DNA of 37,728 nt. It comes from Spirochaetales bacterium. Its GTDB lineage: Bacteria; Spirochaetota; Spirochaetia; DSM-2461. Below the pieces are notes generated by a model. The model saw only the letters and a program-made list of their open reading frames with translations, had not been told where the DNA came from and did no database searches. The DNA is taken from positions 1 through 37,728 of the forward strand of contig PDRU01000080.1 in NCBI GenBank assembly GCA_002748225.1, given 5' to 3'. Below are positions 1-8,184 of the stretch, piece by piece (position 1 is the stretch's first letter; the number at the start of each line of letters is the position of its first letter). The position numbers were made by a program, and so were the translations under genes.

Positions 1-114
1 GTCCATAAGGTTCTTCTGGTTCTGGATATTCTTAACGCTGACCCTGAGGAAAATGTCAGAGAAGCAGATATGCGCGGAGAGCATCTGGTATTCCGCCGTA
101 CGGAGGAAGGCTGA
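1..114 (+). CDS. ftsQ: Cell-division protein FtsQ/DivIB, C-terminal end (partial)
   Basis: The first 37 codons are open from the window edge and end in TGA at 112-114, directly before the ftsA ATG. The visible residues include a hydrophobic strand (VLLVLDILN) and then EADMRGEHLVFR, which resembles the end of the FtsQ beta domain, where a conserved Asp-x-Arg-x segment precedes the C-terminus. FtsQ is a single-pass membrane protein that links the FtsZ ring to septal wall synthesis through FtsB and FtsL. The position before ftsA-ftsZ is the classical place for ftsQ. The assignment rests on a short tail plus context, so it is good but not certain. Confidence 0.7.
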   Translation, partial: VHKVLLVLDILNADPEENVREADMRGEHLVFRRTEEG

Positions 115-1350
115 ATGACTGACAGTCGTGTTGTTGCAGGTTTGGATATTGGTACCCGGAACATCCGTGTTCTTCTGGGCGAATACGATCCCCAGGGGAA
201 GCTGCTGGTTTCCGGATGGGGTGAAGCGCCTTCGGATGGTCTGCGCCGGGGGGTGGTTGTTAATATTGAAGCGGCCCGGGAGTGTATTGAACAGGCTGTT
301 GAAGCGGCAGAGCAGGAAGCCGGCAGAACTGTTACAGAACTGTGGGTTTCGCTGGCCGGCGGTGCCGTGAGCAGTCTGAACTCCCGGGGAGTTGTACCTG
401 TTTCCGGGAAAAACCGGGAAATTGGAGATTCCGATGTGGAGCGGGTTCTGGAAGCGGCGCGTGCTGTTGCCATTCCCATGGACCGGATAATGCTGAATGT
501 ACTGCCGCAGCAGTTCATTATTGATGACCAGCGCGGAATACGGAACCCCCGCGATATGATAGGTGTCCGTCTGGAAGCGGATGTTCACATTGTTACAGCG
601 TCGCTCTCGGCAACAGAAAATCTTAAAAAAGCCGTTGAAAGGGCCGGTTTCAAGGTGAAAGACATGGCGCTGGGAACTTTGGCGTCGGCCAAGTCGCTTT
701 TAAACGAGGACGAAAAGGAACTGGGAGTGCTTCTTATTGATATCGGTGCCGGTTCCACTGATTTCATCCTGGTTCACGAAGGGGCTCCGCTCATTACCGG
801 AACTGTACCGGTGGGCGGCAGTCAGGTTACCTCGGACCTTTCAATTGTACTGAAAACACCCCGTGAAGCCGCGGAAAGAATAAAAATTAACGATGCTTAC
901 TGCTGGGAAAATCCGGATAAGAGTAAGGAGCCGGTTATTGTTCCGGGAGTGGGCGGCCGTCCGCCGGTACCCGTTCCCTGCTCCGAGCTCTGCCGTATTC
1001 TGCAGCCCCGCATGGAAGAAATTTTCCGTATGATTCAGGCGGAAATTTCCCGTGTACCGGAAATGGCGCAGACAGTGGAAGGTGTTGTTCTCTGCGGCGG
1101 CGGCTCCCGGCTGACGGGAGTTGAAGAGCTGGCTTCGCGGGTGTTTGAACGGCCGGCCAGGACAGGAAGTCCTTTGGGAAATGTTCAGTGGCCCCAGGCC
1201 TGCCGCGCGCCTGAATGGTCGGCTGCTGCCGGTCTGGTTCTTCTGGGGGACGCTCTGGGAGGAAATGGAATACGTAAAAGAGATATTGCTGAAGCCGCAT
1301 CCGCGCACCCGTTAAAGGGGCTGGTGCGTTGGCTTGGTGAATTCTTTTAA
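115..1350 (+). CDS. ftsA: Cell-division protein FtsA
   Basis: FtsA is an actin-like ATPase that tethers FtsZ filaments to the inner membrane and recruits the divisome. The 411-residue product has the usual family length. Phosphate-1 is GLDIGT at residues 9-14, phosphate-2 is LLIDIGAGSTD at 206-216, and an adenosine-type motif VLCGGGSRLTG lies near 325-335. The last residues (HPLKGLVRWLGEFF) form the expected amphipathic membrane-targeting helix. The ATG at 115 touches the ftsQ stop and has GGAGG at 101-105. ftsZ follows after 30 bases, giving the usual ftsQ-ftsA-ftsZ cluster. Confidence 0.97.
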   Translation: MTDSRVVAGLDIGTRNIRVLLGEYDPQGKLLVSGWGEAPSDGLRRGVVVNIEAARECIEQAVEAAEQEAGRTVTELWVSLAGGAVSSLNSRGVVPVSGKNREIGDSDVERVLEAARAVAIPMDRIMLNVLPQQFIIDDQRGIRNPRDMIGVRLEADVHIVTASLSATENLKKAVERAGFKVKDMALGTLASAKSLLNEDEKELGVLLIDIGAGSTDFILVHEGAPLITGTVPVGGSQVTSDLSIVLKTPREAAERIKINDAYCWENPDKSKEPVIVPGVGGRPPVPVPCSELCRILQPRMEEIFRMIQAEISRVPEMAQTVEGVVLCGGGSRLTGVEELASRVFERPARTGSPLGNVQWPQACRAPEWSAAAGLVLLGDALGGNGIRKRDIAEAASAHPLKGLVRWLGEFF

Positions 1351-1380
1351 TAAACAATAAACCCGGGGAGGGGTGGATTT

Positions 1381-2586
1381 ATGGACTTGGAAATACTTGA
1401 TGAACGCATTGTCGGAAAAACGAACATCAAGGTTATTGGCTGCGGAGGCGGAGGGGGTAACGCTGTTTCCCGCATGATTCAGGTGGGTGTGAAAGGCGTC
1501 GATTTTGTTGCGGCCAACACAGACCTGCAGGCTTTGAATTCTTCGGACGCCGCCATTAAGGTGCCGCTGGGCCGCCAGGTAACCGGCGGACTTGGAGCCG
1601 GCGGAAAGCCGGAAGTGGGCGAGCAGGCCGCTGAAGAAGACCGCGAAACTATTCAGAATGTGCTTAAAGGTGCGGACATGGTGTTTGTTACAGCCGGAAT
1701 GGGCGGCGGAACCGGAACCGGTTCAGCTCCCGTGATAGCCCGCATTGCCAAGGAAATGGGCTGTCTGACAGTGGCTGTGGTAACGCGTCCTTTCCGGTTT
1801 GAACAGTCCCGGAAAATGGAACTGGCCAACGCGGGTATAGACAAGCTGCGTGAACATGTAGACACGCTTATTACCATTCCCAACGAGAATCTGCTCAAGC
1901 TTGTCGACAGGAATACTCCTATCCGCGAGGCATTCCTGAAGGCCGACGATGTTCTGCGCATGGGGGTTCAGGGCATTTCCGACCTCATTACCAATCATGG
2001 GGAAATCAACATTGATTTTGCCGATGTCAAGGCCGTTATGGAAGGCCAGGGCGATGCGTTAATGGGTATTGGACATGGACAGGGCGATAACAGGGCTGTG
2101 GATGCGGCCACTATGGCCATTGAAAATCCGCTTCTGGACAACGTTAATATTGAAGGAGCCAAGGGGCTTCTTGTTAATGTTGTCGGCGGCTCTGATTTTT
2201 CTCTGTTTGAATACAATGAAATTATGGACATTATATCATCCAGAGTGGATCCTTCGGCCACGGTTATTCCCGGCCAGGGCACCGATGAAAGCATGGGCGA
2301 TCAAATCCGTGTAACTGTTATTGCTACAGGCTTCGGCGGTTCTGTTGCCGGCAGGGATTCGGCCTCTTCTTCCGTTCATTCTTCACGCAGGGATGAAGAA
2401 GTGCTGTCCTTCGATATGTGGAAAAACCTCAGTGAAGGACGCGGGCTGTCAGCCGCGCCGCCGCCGGAATCGTCCGGGAATATTCCCAGGGAATACAGAC
2501 CCAGTGTCTCTGTTTCCGATGAAACAGATTTGCTTATTCCCACAGTTATGCGTGAAAGCCGCTTCGGCATAGGGAAAAACCGATGA
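1381..2586 (+). CDS. ftsZ: Cell-division GTPase FtsZ
   Basis: FtsZ is the tubulin-like GTPase that polymerises into the division ring. The 401-residue product carries the tubulin signature GGGTGTG at 108-114, a GGGGGN loop near 22-27 and the T7 catalytic loop NIDFADVKAVM at 210-220. A variable linker rich in Ser and Pro follows from about residue 325. The end (DLLIPTVMRES and a basic tail) resembles the C-terminal peptide that binds FtsA and other partners. A strong GGGGAGGGG lies before the ATG. The stop overlaps the xerD start by four bases (ATGA), so translation of the two is probably coupled. Confidence 0.98.
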   Translation: MDLEILDERIVGKTNIKVIGCGGGGGNAVSRMIQVGVKGVDFVAANTDLQALNSSDAAIKVPLGRQVTGGLGAGGKPEVGEQAAEEDRETIQNVLKGADMVFVTAGMGGGTGTGSAPVIARIAKEMGCLTVAVVTRPFRFEQSRKMELANAGIDKLREHVDTLITIPNENLLKLVDRNTPIREAFLKADDVLRMGVQGISDLITNHGEINIDFADVKAVMEGQGDALMGIGHGQGDNRAVDAATMAIENPLLDNVNIEGAKGLLVNVVGGSDFSLFEYNEIMDIISSRVDPSATVIPGQGTDESMGDQIRVTVIATGFGGSVAGRDSASSSVHSSRRDEEVLSFDMWKNLSEGRGLSAAPPPESSGNIPREYRPSVSVSDETDLLIPTVMRESRFGIGKNR

Positions 2587-3473
2587 ACGGAAAGGAACTG
2601 GCCGTGGAATATGAGGGGTATCTCCGCGGTGAGCTGCGGGTAGCGGACTCTACGGCCCGTACCTACGCGGCGGAAATAAAACGTTTCTGCTCCTGGCTGG
2701 AGGATACCGGAAAAGACGCGTCGGATGTCTGCGGAATGGAGCTGGAGGCTTACGTTCAAAGCCGGGGCGCCGATGCCCCGTTGAGCGCGCGTACTGTTTC
2801 CAGAATATTCAGTTCGCTGCATTCGTTCTTCGGATTTCTGAAAGCCGCCGGCTACCGCAGTGAAGATCCCTCCCGGGATGTGGAGCGTCCGCGGATAGGC
2901 CGGAGCCTTCCCGAGGTTCTGGAAGTGGATGAAGTGGAAAAATTCCTCGATTCCATCGATCTGGACAGCCCTTACGGCTTAAGGGACCGTACCCTGTTTG
3001 AGCTTATTTACTCCTGCGGTCTGCGTGTCAGTGAAGCCGCGCAGCTGGAATTGTCTCAGGTGTACCTGAAAGAAGGACTTATCCGGGTCCGCGGCAAAGG
3101 CAATAAGGAACGGCTGGTGCCTCTGGGAGATGAGGCGGAAAAGTGGTTCCGTACGTACTTAAGGGAAGGGCGTCCGCTGCTTGAGAAAGGCCCCGCCGGG
3201 AAAAACCGCGTTTTTCTGAATAACAGAGGTGAAGGACTGGGGCGTAAAGGTATGTGGAAACGTTTCCGCGGCATTGCCAGCAGAGCCGAAGTGGATGGTA
3301 AAATTCATACTCTCAGACATTCGTTTGCCACGCATTTGCTGCGGGGCGGCGCAGACCTGCGCAGTGTTCAGGAACTGCTGGGACACGCGGATATCAGTAC
3401 AACACAGATATACACACATCTTGATTCATCGGACCTGGAGCGGACGCACCGGGCCTGCCATCCGCGGGCGTAG
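2583..3473 (+). CDS. xerD: Tyrosine recombinase XerD
   Basis: Site-specific recombinase of the XerC/XerD pair, which resolves chromosome dimers at dif. The 296 residues contain an N-terminal core-binding (SAM-like) domain up to about 105 and then the catalytic domain. The catalytic set is visible: Arg148 (CGLRVSE), Lys172 (GKGNKER), His242-x-x-Arg245 (HTLRH), His268 (LGHADISTTQ) and nucleophile Tyr277 (IYTHL). GKGNKERLVPLG, EGRP and the terminal HPRA closely resemble E. coli XerD, so XerD is preferred over XerC. Placement after ftsZ, overlapping by four bases, fits a role in chromosome segregation at division. Confidence 0.93.
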   Translation: MNGKELAVEYEGYLRGELRVADSTARTYAAEIKRFCSWLEDTGKDASDVCGMELEAYVQSRGADAPLSARTVSRIFSSLHSFFGFLKAAGYRSEDPSRDVERPRIGRSLPEVLEVDEVEKFLDSIDLDSPYGLRDRTLFELIYSCGLRVSEAAQLELSQVYLKEGLIRVRGKGNKERLVPLGDEAEKWFRTYLREGRPLLEKGPAGKNRVFLNNRGEGLGRKGMWKRFRGIASRAEVDGKIHTLRHSFATHLLRGGADLRSVQELLGHADISTTQIYTHLDSSDLERTHRACHPRA

Positions 3474-3500
3474 AAGGGTGCAGAGGAGCGTAGAGGGAAA

Positions 3501-3659
3501 ATGAAAACAGCCGTATTATCCAGTCAAATTCACGTCAATATTACCCGTTCTGTAACGGCGGTACTCTTTTTCGGCTTAAGTGTTTTTCTGCTCCTGGTAT
3601 CTTCGTGCAGTAAAGTTGAAAACCGGGCAGAGCCGAGAAAAGCGTGGAACAGACACTGA
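3501..3659 (+). pseudogene. Lipoprotein signal-peptide start, out of frame with the downstream TPR gene
   Basis: An ATG at 3501 behind GAGGGA opens a 52-codon frame that looks like a lipoprotein leader: Arg16, then hydrophobic AVLFFGLSVFLLL, then lipobox VSSC with Cys at residue 36. The frame stops at 3657-3659, inside the start of the TPR coding region, which continues in another frame. Adding one A to either A4 run (3619-3622 or 3638-3641) joins the two frames into one lipoprotein with no stop in between. It is therefore best read as the true 5' end of the TPR gene, cut off by a one-base deletion or a sequencing error. Confidence 0.7.
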
Positions 3660-4183
3660 AGGCTGTAAAGGACAAAGGCACTTACTGGCGGCTTTTGGGC
3701 ATTAAGTACATGGACTATGAAATGTGGAAAGAAGCCCTTAAAGCCTTTGATGAAGCCCTGGCCATATATCCCGACTTCGCCGGTATTCAGTACCACCGCG
3801 CGCTTTGCGCGTCTCAGCTGGCACTGGCCTCGCCTGAATTATCCGGCCGCCGGGAGTATCTTGCGCAGGCCGAGGCCGGTTACCGCCGTGCTCTGGCTGT
3901 GGATCCCCGCAATACACAGAGCATGTATGCCCTGGCCGTACTGCTGGTGTTTGAACTTGAGCGCCCTCTGGAGGCCCTTCCCCTGCTGGAAGATTATCTG
4001 AAGATAGAACGCAGCAGCATTCCGGCCCGTTTTCTTCTGGCCCGCGTTTATCTGCAGGCCGGTAATGCGCAGGCCGCCCTGGATCTGTATGAGCATATTG
4101 AAAAGAACGCCCGCGAATCCGGCGACAGGGATAAGGCCGCTGAACTCTACCGCCGGGTAATGGGAGGCAATTATGGTTCGTAA
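3644..4183 (+). CDS. TPR-repeat protein, probably the body of a frameshifted lipoprotein
   Basis: The 179-residue frame begins at GTG 3644, with no good ribosome-binding site. It contains two to three tetratricopeptide-like helix pairs: one at about residues 12-47 (YWRLLGIKYMDYEMWKEALK, then FDEALAIYPD), one around 70-100, and one near 120-155 ending LYEHIEKNA. TPR proteins are protein-protein scaffolds. With the upstream lipobox frame restored, it would be a membrane-anchored periplasmic lipoprotein. It lies between xerD and dprA, and its last 11 bases overlap dprA. Its partner is unknown. The weak GTG start and the out-of-frame leader are the odd points. Confidence 0.8.
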   Translation: MEQTLKAVKDKGTYWRLLGIKYMDYEMWKEALKAFDEALAIYPDFAGIQYHRALCASQLALASPELSGRREYLAQAEAGYRRALAVDPRNTQSMYALAVLLVFELERPLEALPLLEDYLKIERSSIPARFLLARVYLQAGNAQAALDLYEHIEKNARESGDRDKAAELYRRVMGGNYGS

Positions 4184-5183
4184 TCCGCTGGTTCTTCTGG
4201 CCGTTCACAGATTCCCCGGTTATAACGGGCATCTTAAACTCCGCGCGGCGCAAATGTGCCGGGACGAAAAAGACCTGCCGGACGCAATGGCCTTCTACGC
4301 CCAGTCGCGTTCGCAGCGCTCCCGGCGTGCAGCGGCCTCCATGCCGCCGCTGGAAAAGCTTCAGAAACAGGCTGAGCTGGATTACCGGCGTCTCCGCTCC
4401 GGAAAAATTGAATACAGGGTTCTGGGCAGCCCCGCTTATCCTGCCGCTCTGGCGCACATAGACGATCCGCCGCTGCTGCTGTTTGTCCGCGGAGAGCTGG
4501 AAAGTTCTCATAATCCGGCAGTGGCTCTTGTCGGCACGCGGCGGCCCTCCGCTCACGCGCAGCGGGAAGCCTGCCGTTTTGCCATGGAATTCGCCCTGGC
4601 TGAATATCCGGTTGTTTCCGGTCTGGCCTTTGGAATTGATAAAGCGGCTCACGAAGGAGCCCTGGCGGCAAAGGGTACAACATGGGCCGTCCTGGCCGGC
4701 GGACTGGACAGGCCCAGCCCCGGCGCTCACAGGCCGCTGGCCGCGCGGATACTGGAAGGCGGAGGGGCCCTTCTGGGAGAAATACCGCCGGGCGAGTTTC
4801 CGGCCCGCTACGCTTTTCCCCGCAGAAACCGCATTCTCAGCGGCCTGACCCGCGGATGCGTGGTTTTTCAGGCGCCGGCAAAATCCGGAGCGCTCATAAC
4901 AGCCAGTCTGGCACTGGATCAGAACCGCGATGTGTATGTGGCCCGCTGCGGTCTGGAAGGAGCCGCTTCAGAAGGAACGCGCGGCCTTGAAGCGCAGGGA
5001 GCGCCGGTTGTGTCGGGAGCAAAAGATATAATCAGAGACTGGTCTCTGCCTGTTGATACGCCTTCAGTGGAAACTCTTGCAGTTCCGGAAACAGCCGGCG
5101 ATCTGGTCTATCTGATGAAACGCGAAATTGAAGGACAGCTGCACTGCTGTATGGGAGGCTGGTTTGAGTACTGCATTGCGTAA
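4173..5183 (+). CDS. dprA: DNA-processing protein DprA/Smf
   Basis: DprA binds incoming single-stranded DNA and loads RecA during natural transformation. It is also widely kept in non-competent bacteria. The 336-residue product has the DprA Rossmann fold: VGTRRPS at 120-126, SGLAFGIDKAAH at 149-160, FPRRNRILSGL at 215-225 and SGALITASLALDQ at 238-250. The N-terminal 75 residues are a helical SAM-like region. The C-terminal part after about 285 is short and shows no clear winged-helix domain. The ATG at 4173 has GGGAGG six bases upstream and overlaps the TPR gene. In Bacillus, smf is followed by topA and trmFO; here xerC follows directly. Confidence 0.92.
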   Translation: MVRNPLVLLAVHRFPGYNGHLKLRAAQMCRDEKDLPDAMAFYAQSRSQRSRRAAASMPPLEKLQKQAELDYRRLRSGKIEYRVLGSPAYPAALAHIDDPPLLLFVRGELESSHNPAVALVGTRRPSAHAQREACRFAMEFALAEYPVVSGLAFGIDKAAHEGALAAKGTTWAVLAGGLDRPSPGAHRPLAARILEGGGALLGEIPPGEFPARYAFPRRNRILSGLTRGCVVFQAPAKSGALITASLALDQNRDVYVARCGLEGAASEGTRGLEAQGAPVVSGAKDIIRDWSLPVDTPSVETLAVPETAGDLVYLMKREIEGQLHCCMGGWFEYCIA

Positions 5184-6105
5184 TCCGGCAGACTGGCAGG
5201 ACTGGCTGGTCCACCTCAGGGACGTCAGAAAACTCTCCGATGCCACCATCCGTTCCTACCGTCGCGATCTGGAAGCCTGGAGCGATTTCCTTAAAGAGCA
5301 GAATCTGGGAATACAGCAGGCCGGGCGCAGGGAAGCCCGCGGTTTTATGGTTCTGATGTCATCAAGGCATATGGCCCCGGCCACTGTTAACAGACGCCTC
5401 TCGGCCCTGAAAAGCTACTACGAATGGCGCCGCCGCCGAACCGGCGCGGGAGAAAATCCCTTTGACGCGTTCCGTACCCTGAAAAACGGCCGCAGGCTGC
5501 CGGGGTATCTGAGCTATGAAGAACTGGAAAACTTTCTGAATTACTGTAAAGACAACTTTGCCGGGCGGCGTGACAAACTGCTCTTTGAACTGATGTATTC
5601 AACCGGATGCCGCGTTGCGGAAATATGTTCGCTGAACGTGAACGATGTCCGTCAGCACAAAATCCGCGTAAAAGGAAAAGGCGGAAAAGAAAGAGTTGTA
5701 TTCGCAGGAAAAGAGGCCGCCGCGGCGCTTGCTGATTATCTGCCGCTGAGGCGTGAGCACGCCGCTGATAATTCCGACTCCCAAAAAGCGCTCATTCTGG
5801 ACCTGCAGGGGCACAGACTCACGGCGCGCGGCGTGTATTACATAATCCGCAAATACGCGGCGTTGACCGGCATCTCAAAAAAAGTATCGCCCCACACCTT
5901 CCGGCACACATTTGCCACCCATGTACTGGACGAAGGCGCGGATATCCGTATGGTACAGGAAATGCTGGGACATTCAAGTCTGTCGACAACACAGATATAC
6001 ACCCACACCGGAATTGAAAAAATCAAACAGGTCTACCGCCTGTCGCATCCGCATGCCCGGCGTTCAATGGAAGAAGGAATGGAAAAAGGAGAAACTCATG
6101 TCTGA
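5164..6105 (+). CDS. xerC: Tyrosine recombinase XerC (CodV)
   Basis: Second Xer recombinase and presumed partner of XerD at dif. TTG 5164 is chosen as start because GGAGG at 5154-5158 sits five bases upstream. The frame stays open to a TTG at 5128, but that has no such site. From 5164 the product is 313 residues, with catalytic Arg150 (STGCRVAE), Lys172 (GKGGKER), His244/Arg247 (HTFRH), His270 (LGHSSLSTTQ) and Tyr279. The basic tail after HPHARRS fits XerC. The start lies inside the dprA end (20-base overlap), and the end overlaps hslV by eight bases. Bacillus likewise places codV before codW/codX. Confidence 0.93.
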   Translation: MSTALRNPADWQDWLVHLRDVRKLSDATIRSYRRDLEAWSDFLKEQNLGIQQAGRREARGFMVLMSSRHMAPATVNRRLSALKSYYEWRRRRTGAGENPFDAFRTLKNGRRLPGYLSYEELENFLNYCKDNFAGRRDKLLFELMYSTGCRVAEICSLNVNDVRQHKIRVKGKGGKERVVFAGKEAAAALADYLPLRREHAADNSDSQKALILDLQGHRLTARGVYYIIRKYAALTGISKKVSPHTFRHTFATHVLDEGADIRMVQEMLGHSSLSTTQIYTHTGIEKIKQVYRLSHPHARRSMEEGMEKGETHV

Positions 6106-6646
6106 AATAAGAGGTACAACCATCGTTGCCGTCCGCAGAAATAATTCTGTGGCCATGGCAGGCGACGGACAGGTAACGCTGGGTGAAGCCGTTATTATGA
6201 AAAGCCGGGCCCGCAAGGTGCGGCGGCTCTACAACGATCAGGTGCTTGTGGGCTTTGCCGGTTCAACAGCCGACGCCTTTACCCTGGAAGAACGCTTTGA
6301 AGCCAAGCTCAAGGAATATGCCGGTGATATTACACGCTCAGCAGTGGAACTGGCCAAAGACTGGCGTACCGACCGGGTACTGCGGCGTCTGGAAGCCATG
6401 CTGCTGGTAGCCGATGCCTCCCGCACCCTGCTTATCAGCGGAAACGGCGATGTCATTGAACCTGACTGCGGCGCCGTTGCCATAGGAAGCGGAGGAAACT
6501 ACGCCTTTGCCGCGGCCCGGGCCTATCTGGACTCCTCCGAACTGGAAGCCGGAGAAATTGCCCGCCGTTCCCTGGAAATTGCCGCTGACATCTGTGTTTA
6601 CACCAACAACAGCATTACTCTGGAGGTTATAGAAAATGAGCAGTAA
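6098..6646 (+). CDS. hslV: ATP-dependent protease subunit HslV (ClpQ/CodW)
   Basis: Proteasome-beta-like peptidase that forms a double hexamer and works with HslU to degrade misfolded and regulatory proteins in the cytoplasm. ATG 6098 has AAGGAG upstream. The frame continues further upstream, but only through xerC. The 182 residues contain TTIVAVRR near the start, AGDGQVTLG at 21-29, the RKVRRLYND segment at 39-47 and GFAGSTADAF at 52-61. As in Bacillus CodW, a few residues (MSEIRG) precede the Thr-Thr pair, whereas E. coli HslV starts at Met-Thr-Thr. The nucleophile could be Thr after processing or Ser2. The end overlaps the hslU start by 11 bases. Confidence 0.96.
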   Translation: MSEIRGTTIVAVRRNNSVAMAGDGQVTLGEAVIMKSRARKVRRLYNDQVLVGFAGSTADAFTLEERFEAKLKEYAGDITRSAVELAKDWRTDRVLRRLEAMLLVADASRTLLISGNGDVIEPDCGAVAIGSGGNYAFAAARAYLDSSELEAGEIARRSLEIAADICVYTNNSITLEVIENEQ

Positions 6647-8006
6647 ATCACCGCTGGACGGCCTGACGCCGCAGCAGATTGTCGAAGCGCTCGACCATTA
6701 CATAATCGGGCAGAAATCTGCCAAAAAGTCCGTGGCCATAGCTCTGCGCAACCGCCAGAGACGCGCCCGCCTTCCCGAAGACATCCGCGATGAAGTGGCG
6801 CCCAAAAACATACTGATGATCGGTCCCACCGGAGTGGGAAAAACCGAAATAGCCCGCCGTCTGGCCCGTCTGGCCAACGCGCCGTTTATTAAAGTGGAAG
6901 CCACCAAATACACGGAAGTCGGCTTTGTGGGCCGCGATGTGGAATCCATGGTGCGCGACCTTATGTCCATGGCGCTCTCCATGGTGAAAGATGAAATGAA
7001 AGCCGGAGTGGAACAGGCCGCCCGCGAAGCCGCCGAAGAAGCCCTGCTGGACATACTGGTGCCCGGATCTTCCGCGCCGCCGCCGGAAGGCGCCGACGCC
7101 AGTACTCCCGTGGAACCCGACAGAGGCTCTCATGCCCGGGAAGTACTGCGCCGCAAACTCCGTGCCGGAGAACTCGACGAGCGCATGGTGGAAATAACCG
7201 CCGGCACCCGCCGCAATCCGCATGTGGAAATACTTTCCGGTGCCGGAATGGAACAGATGGGCCTGGACTTCGGTGCTCTCGGTTCCATCTTCCAGGGGCC
7301 GCAAAAGCCCCGCAAGGTAAAAGTTACCCGTGCCAGGGAACTGTTGGAAGCCGAGCAGCAGGAAAAACTCATCGACACCGAAAGCGCCATAGAAACCGCC
7401 CGGGAAAGAGTGTGCAACAGCGGCATAATCTTCATAGACGAAATAGACAAAATAGCCGTCCGGGAAGGCCGCGGCGGCGGCGCGGACGTATCGCGCGAAG
7501 GAGTACAGCGCGACATCCTGCCCATAGTGGAAGGTTCGGCCGTCAGTACCAGGTACGGCATAGTGGATACCAGCCACATCCTGTTTATAGCAGCCGGCGC
7601 CTTTAATCTGTCCAAGCCTTCAGACCTTATACCCGAACTTCAGGGACGCTTCCCTCTGCGGGTGGAACTTGACAGTCTGGACGCCGACGATTTCCGCAAA
7701 ATACTGACATCGCCGAAAAACGCGCTCACCCGCCAGTACACCGAGCTTCTGGCAACCGAAGATGTGCATCTGGTGTTTGAGGAAGAGGCCATTACGCGCC
7801 TGTCCAACATAGCCGCCGAGGTGAATTCGCACACAGAAAACATCGGGGCACGCCGCCTGCACACCGTTATGGAACTGCTGGTGGAAGATGTTTCGTTTAA
7901 CGCGCCCGATCTGACCGGGCAGACAATAACCATTACGGAGGACTACGTGAACGAACGGCTGGGCAGCATTATTGAGGACCGGGACCTCTCCCGGTTTATC
8001 CTGTAA
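6636..8006 (+). CDS. hslU: ATPase subunit HslU (ClpY/CodX)
   Basis: AAA+ unfoldase that feeds substrates into HslV. The 456-residue product has Walker A GPTGVGKT at 63-70, pore loop GFVG at 96-99 (GYVG in E. coli), a variable I-domain at about 110-245, Walker B IIFIDEID at 264-271 and the conserved C-terminus DLSRFIL, which inserts into HslV to activate it. Length and order match the family. The ATG at 6636 lies inside the hslV end, behind GGAGG. It is followed by a 250-base gap before flgB, so it is probably the last gene of the division/recombination/protease unit. Confidence 0.97.
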   Translation: MSSKSPLDGLTPQQIVEALDHYIIGQKSAKKSVAIALRNRQRRARLPEDIRDEVAPKNILMIGPTGVGKTEIARRLARLANAPFIKVEATKYTEVGFVGRDVESMVRDLMSMALSMVKDEMKAGVEQAAREAAEEALLDILVPGSSAPPPEGADASTPVEPDRGSHAREVLRRKLRAGELDERMVEITAGTRRNPHVEILSGAGMEQMGLDFGALGSIFQGPQKPRKVKVTRARELLEAEQQEKLIDTESAIETARERVCNSGIIFIDEIDKIAVREGRGGGADVSREGVQRDILPIVEGSAVSTRYGIVDTSHILFIAAGAFNLSKPSDLIPELQGRFPLRVELDSLDADDFRKILTSPKNALTRQYTELLATEDVHLVFEEEAITRLSNIAAEVNSHTENIGARRLHTVMELLVEDVSFNAPDLTGQTITITEDYVNERLGSIIEDRDLSRFIL

Positions 8007-8028
8007 TGACTTGTTTATCAGGGCGCAC

Positions 8029-8042
8029 CAGCGCCGGCGCTG
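8029..8042. promoter_or_regulatory. 14-bp perfect palindrome after hslU
   Basis: CAGCGCCGGCGCTG reads the same on both strands. It starts 22 bases after the hslU stop. It could be a protein-binding site or a GC-rich stem of a weak terminator, but no T run follows it, so a classical intrinsic terminator is not supported. Confidence 0.4.
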
Positions 8043-8131
8043 CGCGCCTCTGCCTGCCGGGCTTTCCGGTGCAATGCTCTCTTCCGGGCCTCTTTTCCGG
8101 CTCTGTGCCCGCCGCCGGCCGGCCCGGACGC

Positions 8132-8184
8132 ATTTTCCCTTCAATCCCTTGCGCGGGGCGTCCGCTCTCAGCCGAAGGGAAAAT
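8132..8184. promoter_or_regulatory. 11-bp inverted repeat upstream of flgB
   Basis: ATTTTCCCTTC at 8132-8142 is matched by its exact reverse complement at 8174-8184, with a 31-base spacer. The right arm lies about 70 bases before the flgB ATG. This could be an operator or an mRNA leader hairpin for the flagellar operon. The long spacer fits a dimeric protein site or a large loop better than a terminator. Function is not known. Confidence 0.4.

Noticed and set aside
3738..4730. A 330-codon minus-strand frame opposite the TPR and dprA genes
   Set aside because: It crosses two well-supported plus-strand genes and shows no domain.
5912..6097. Upstream extension of the hslV frame
   Set aside because: It lies within xerC in another frame, and the family start fits ATG 6098.
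6648..7577. A 309-codon minus-strand frame opposite hslU
   Set aside because: It is a shadow of hslU, with Phe/His/Gly-rich composition typical of antisense frames in GC-rich genes.
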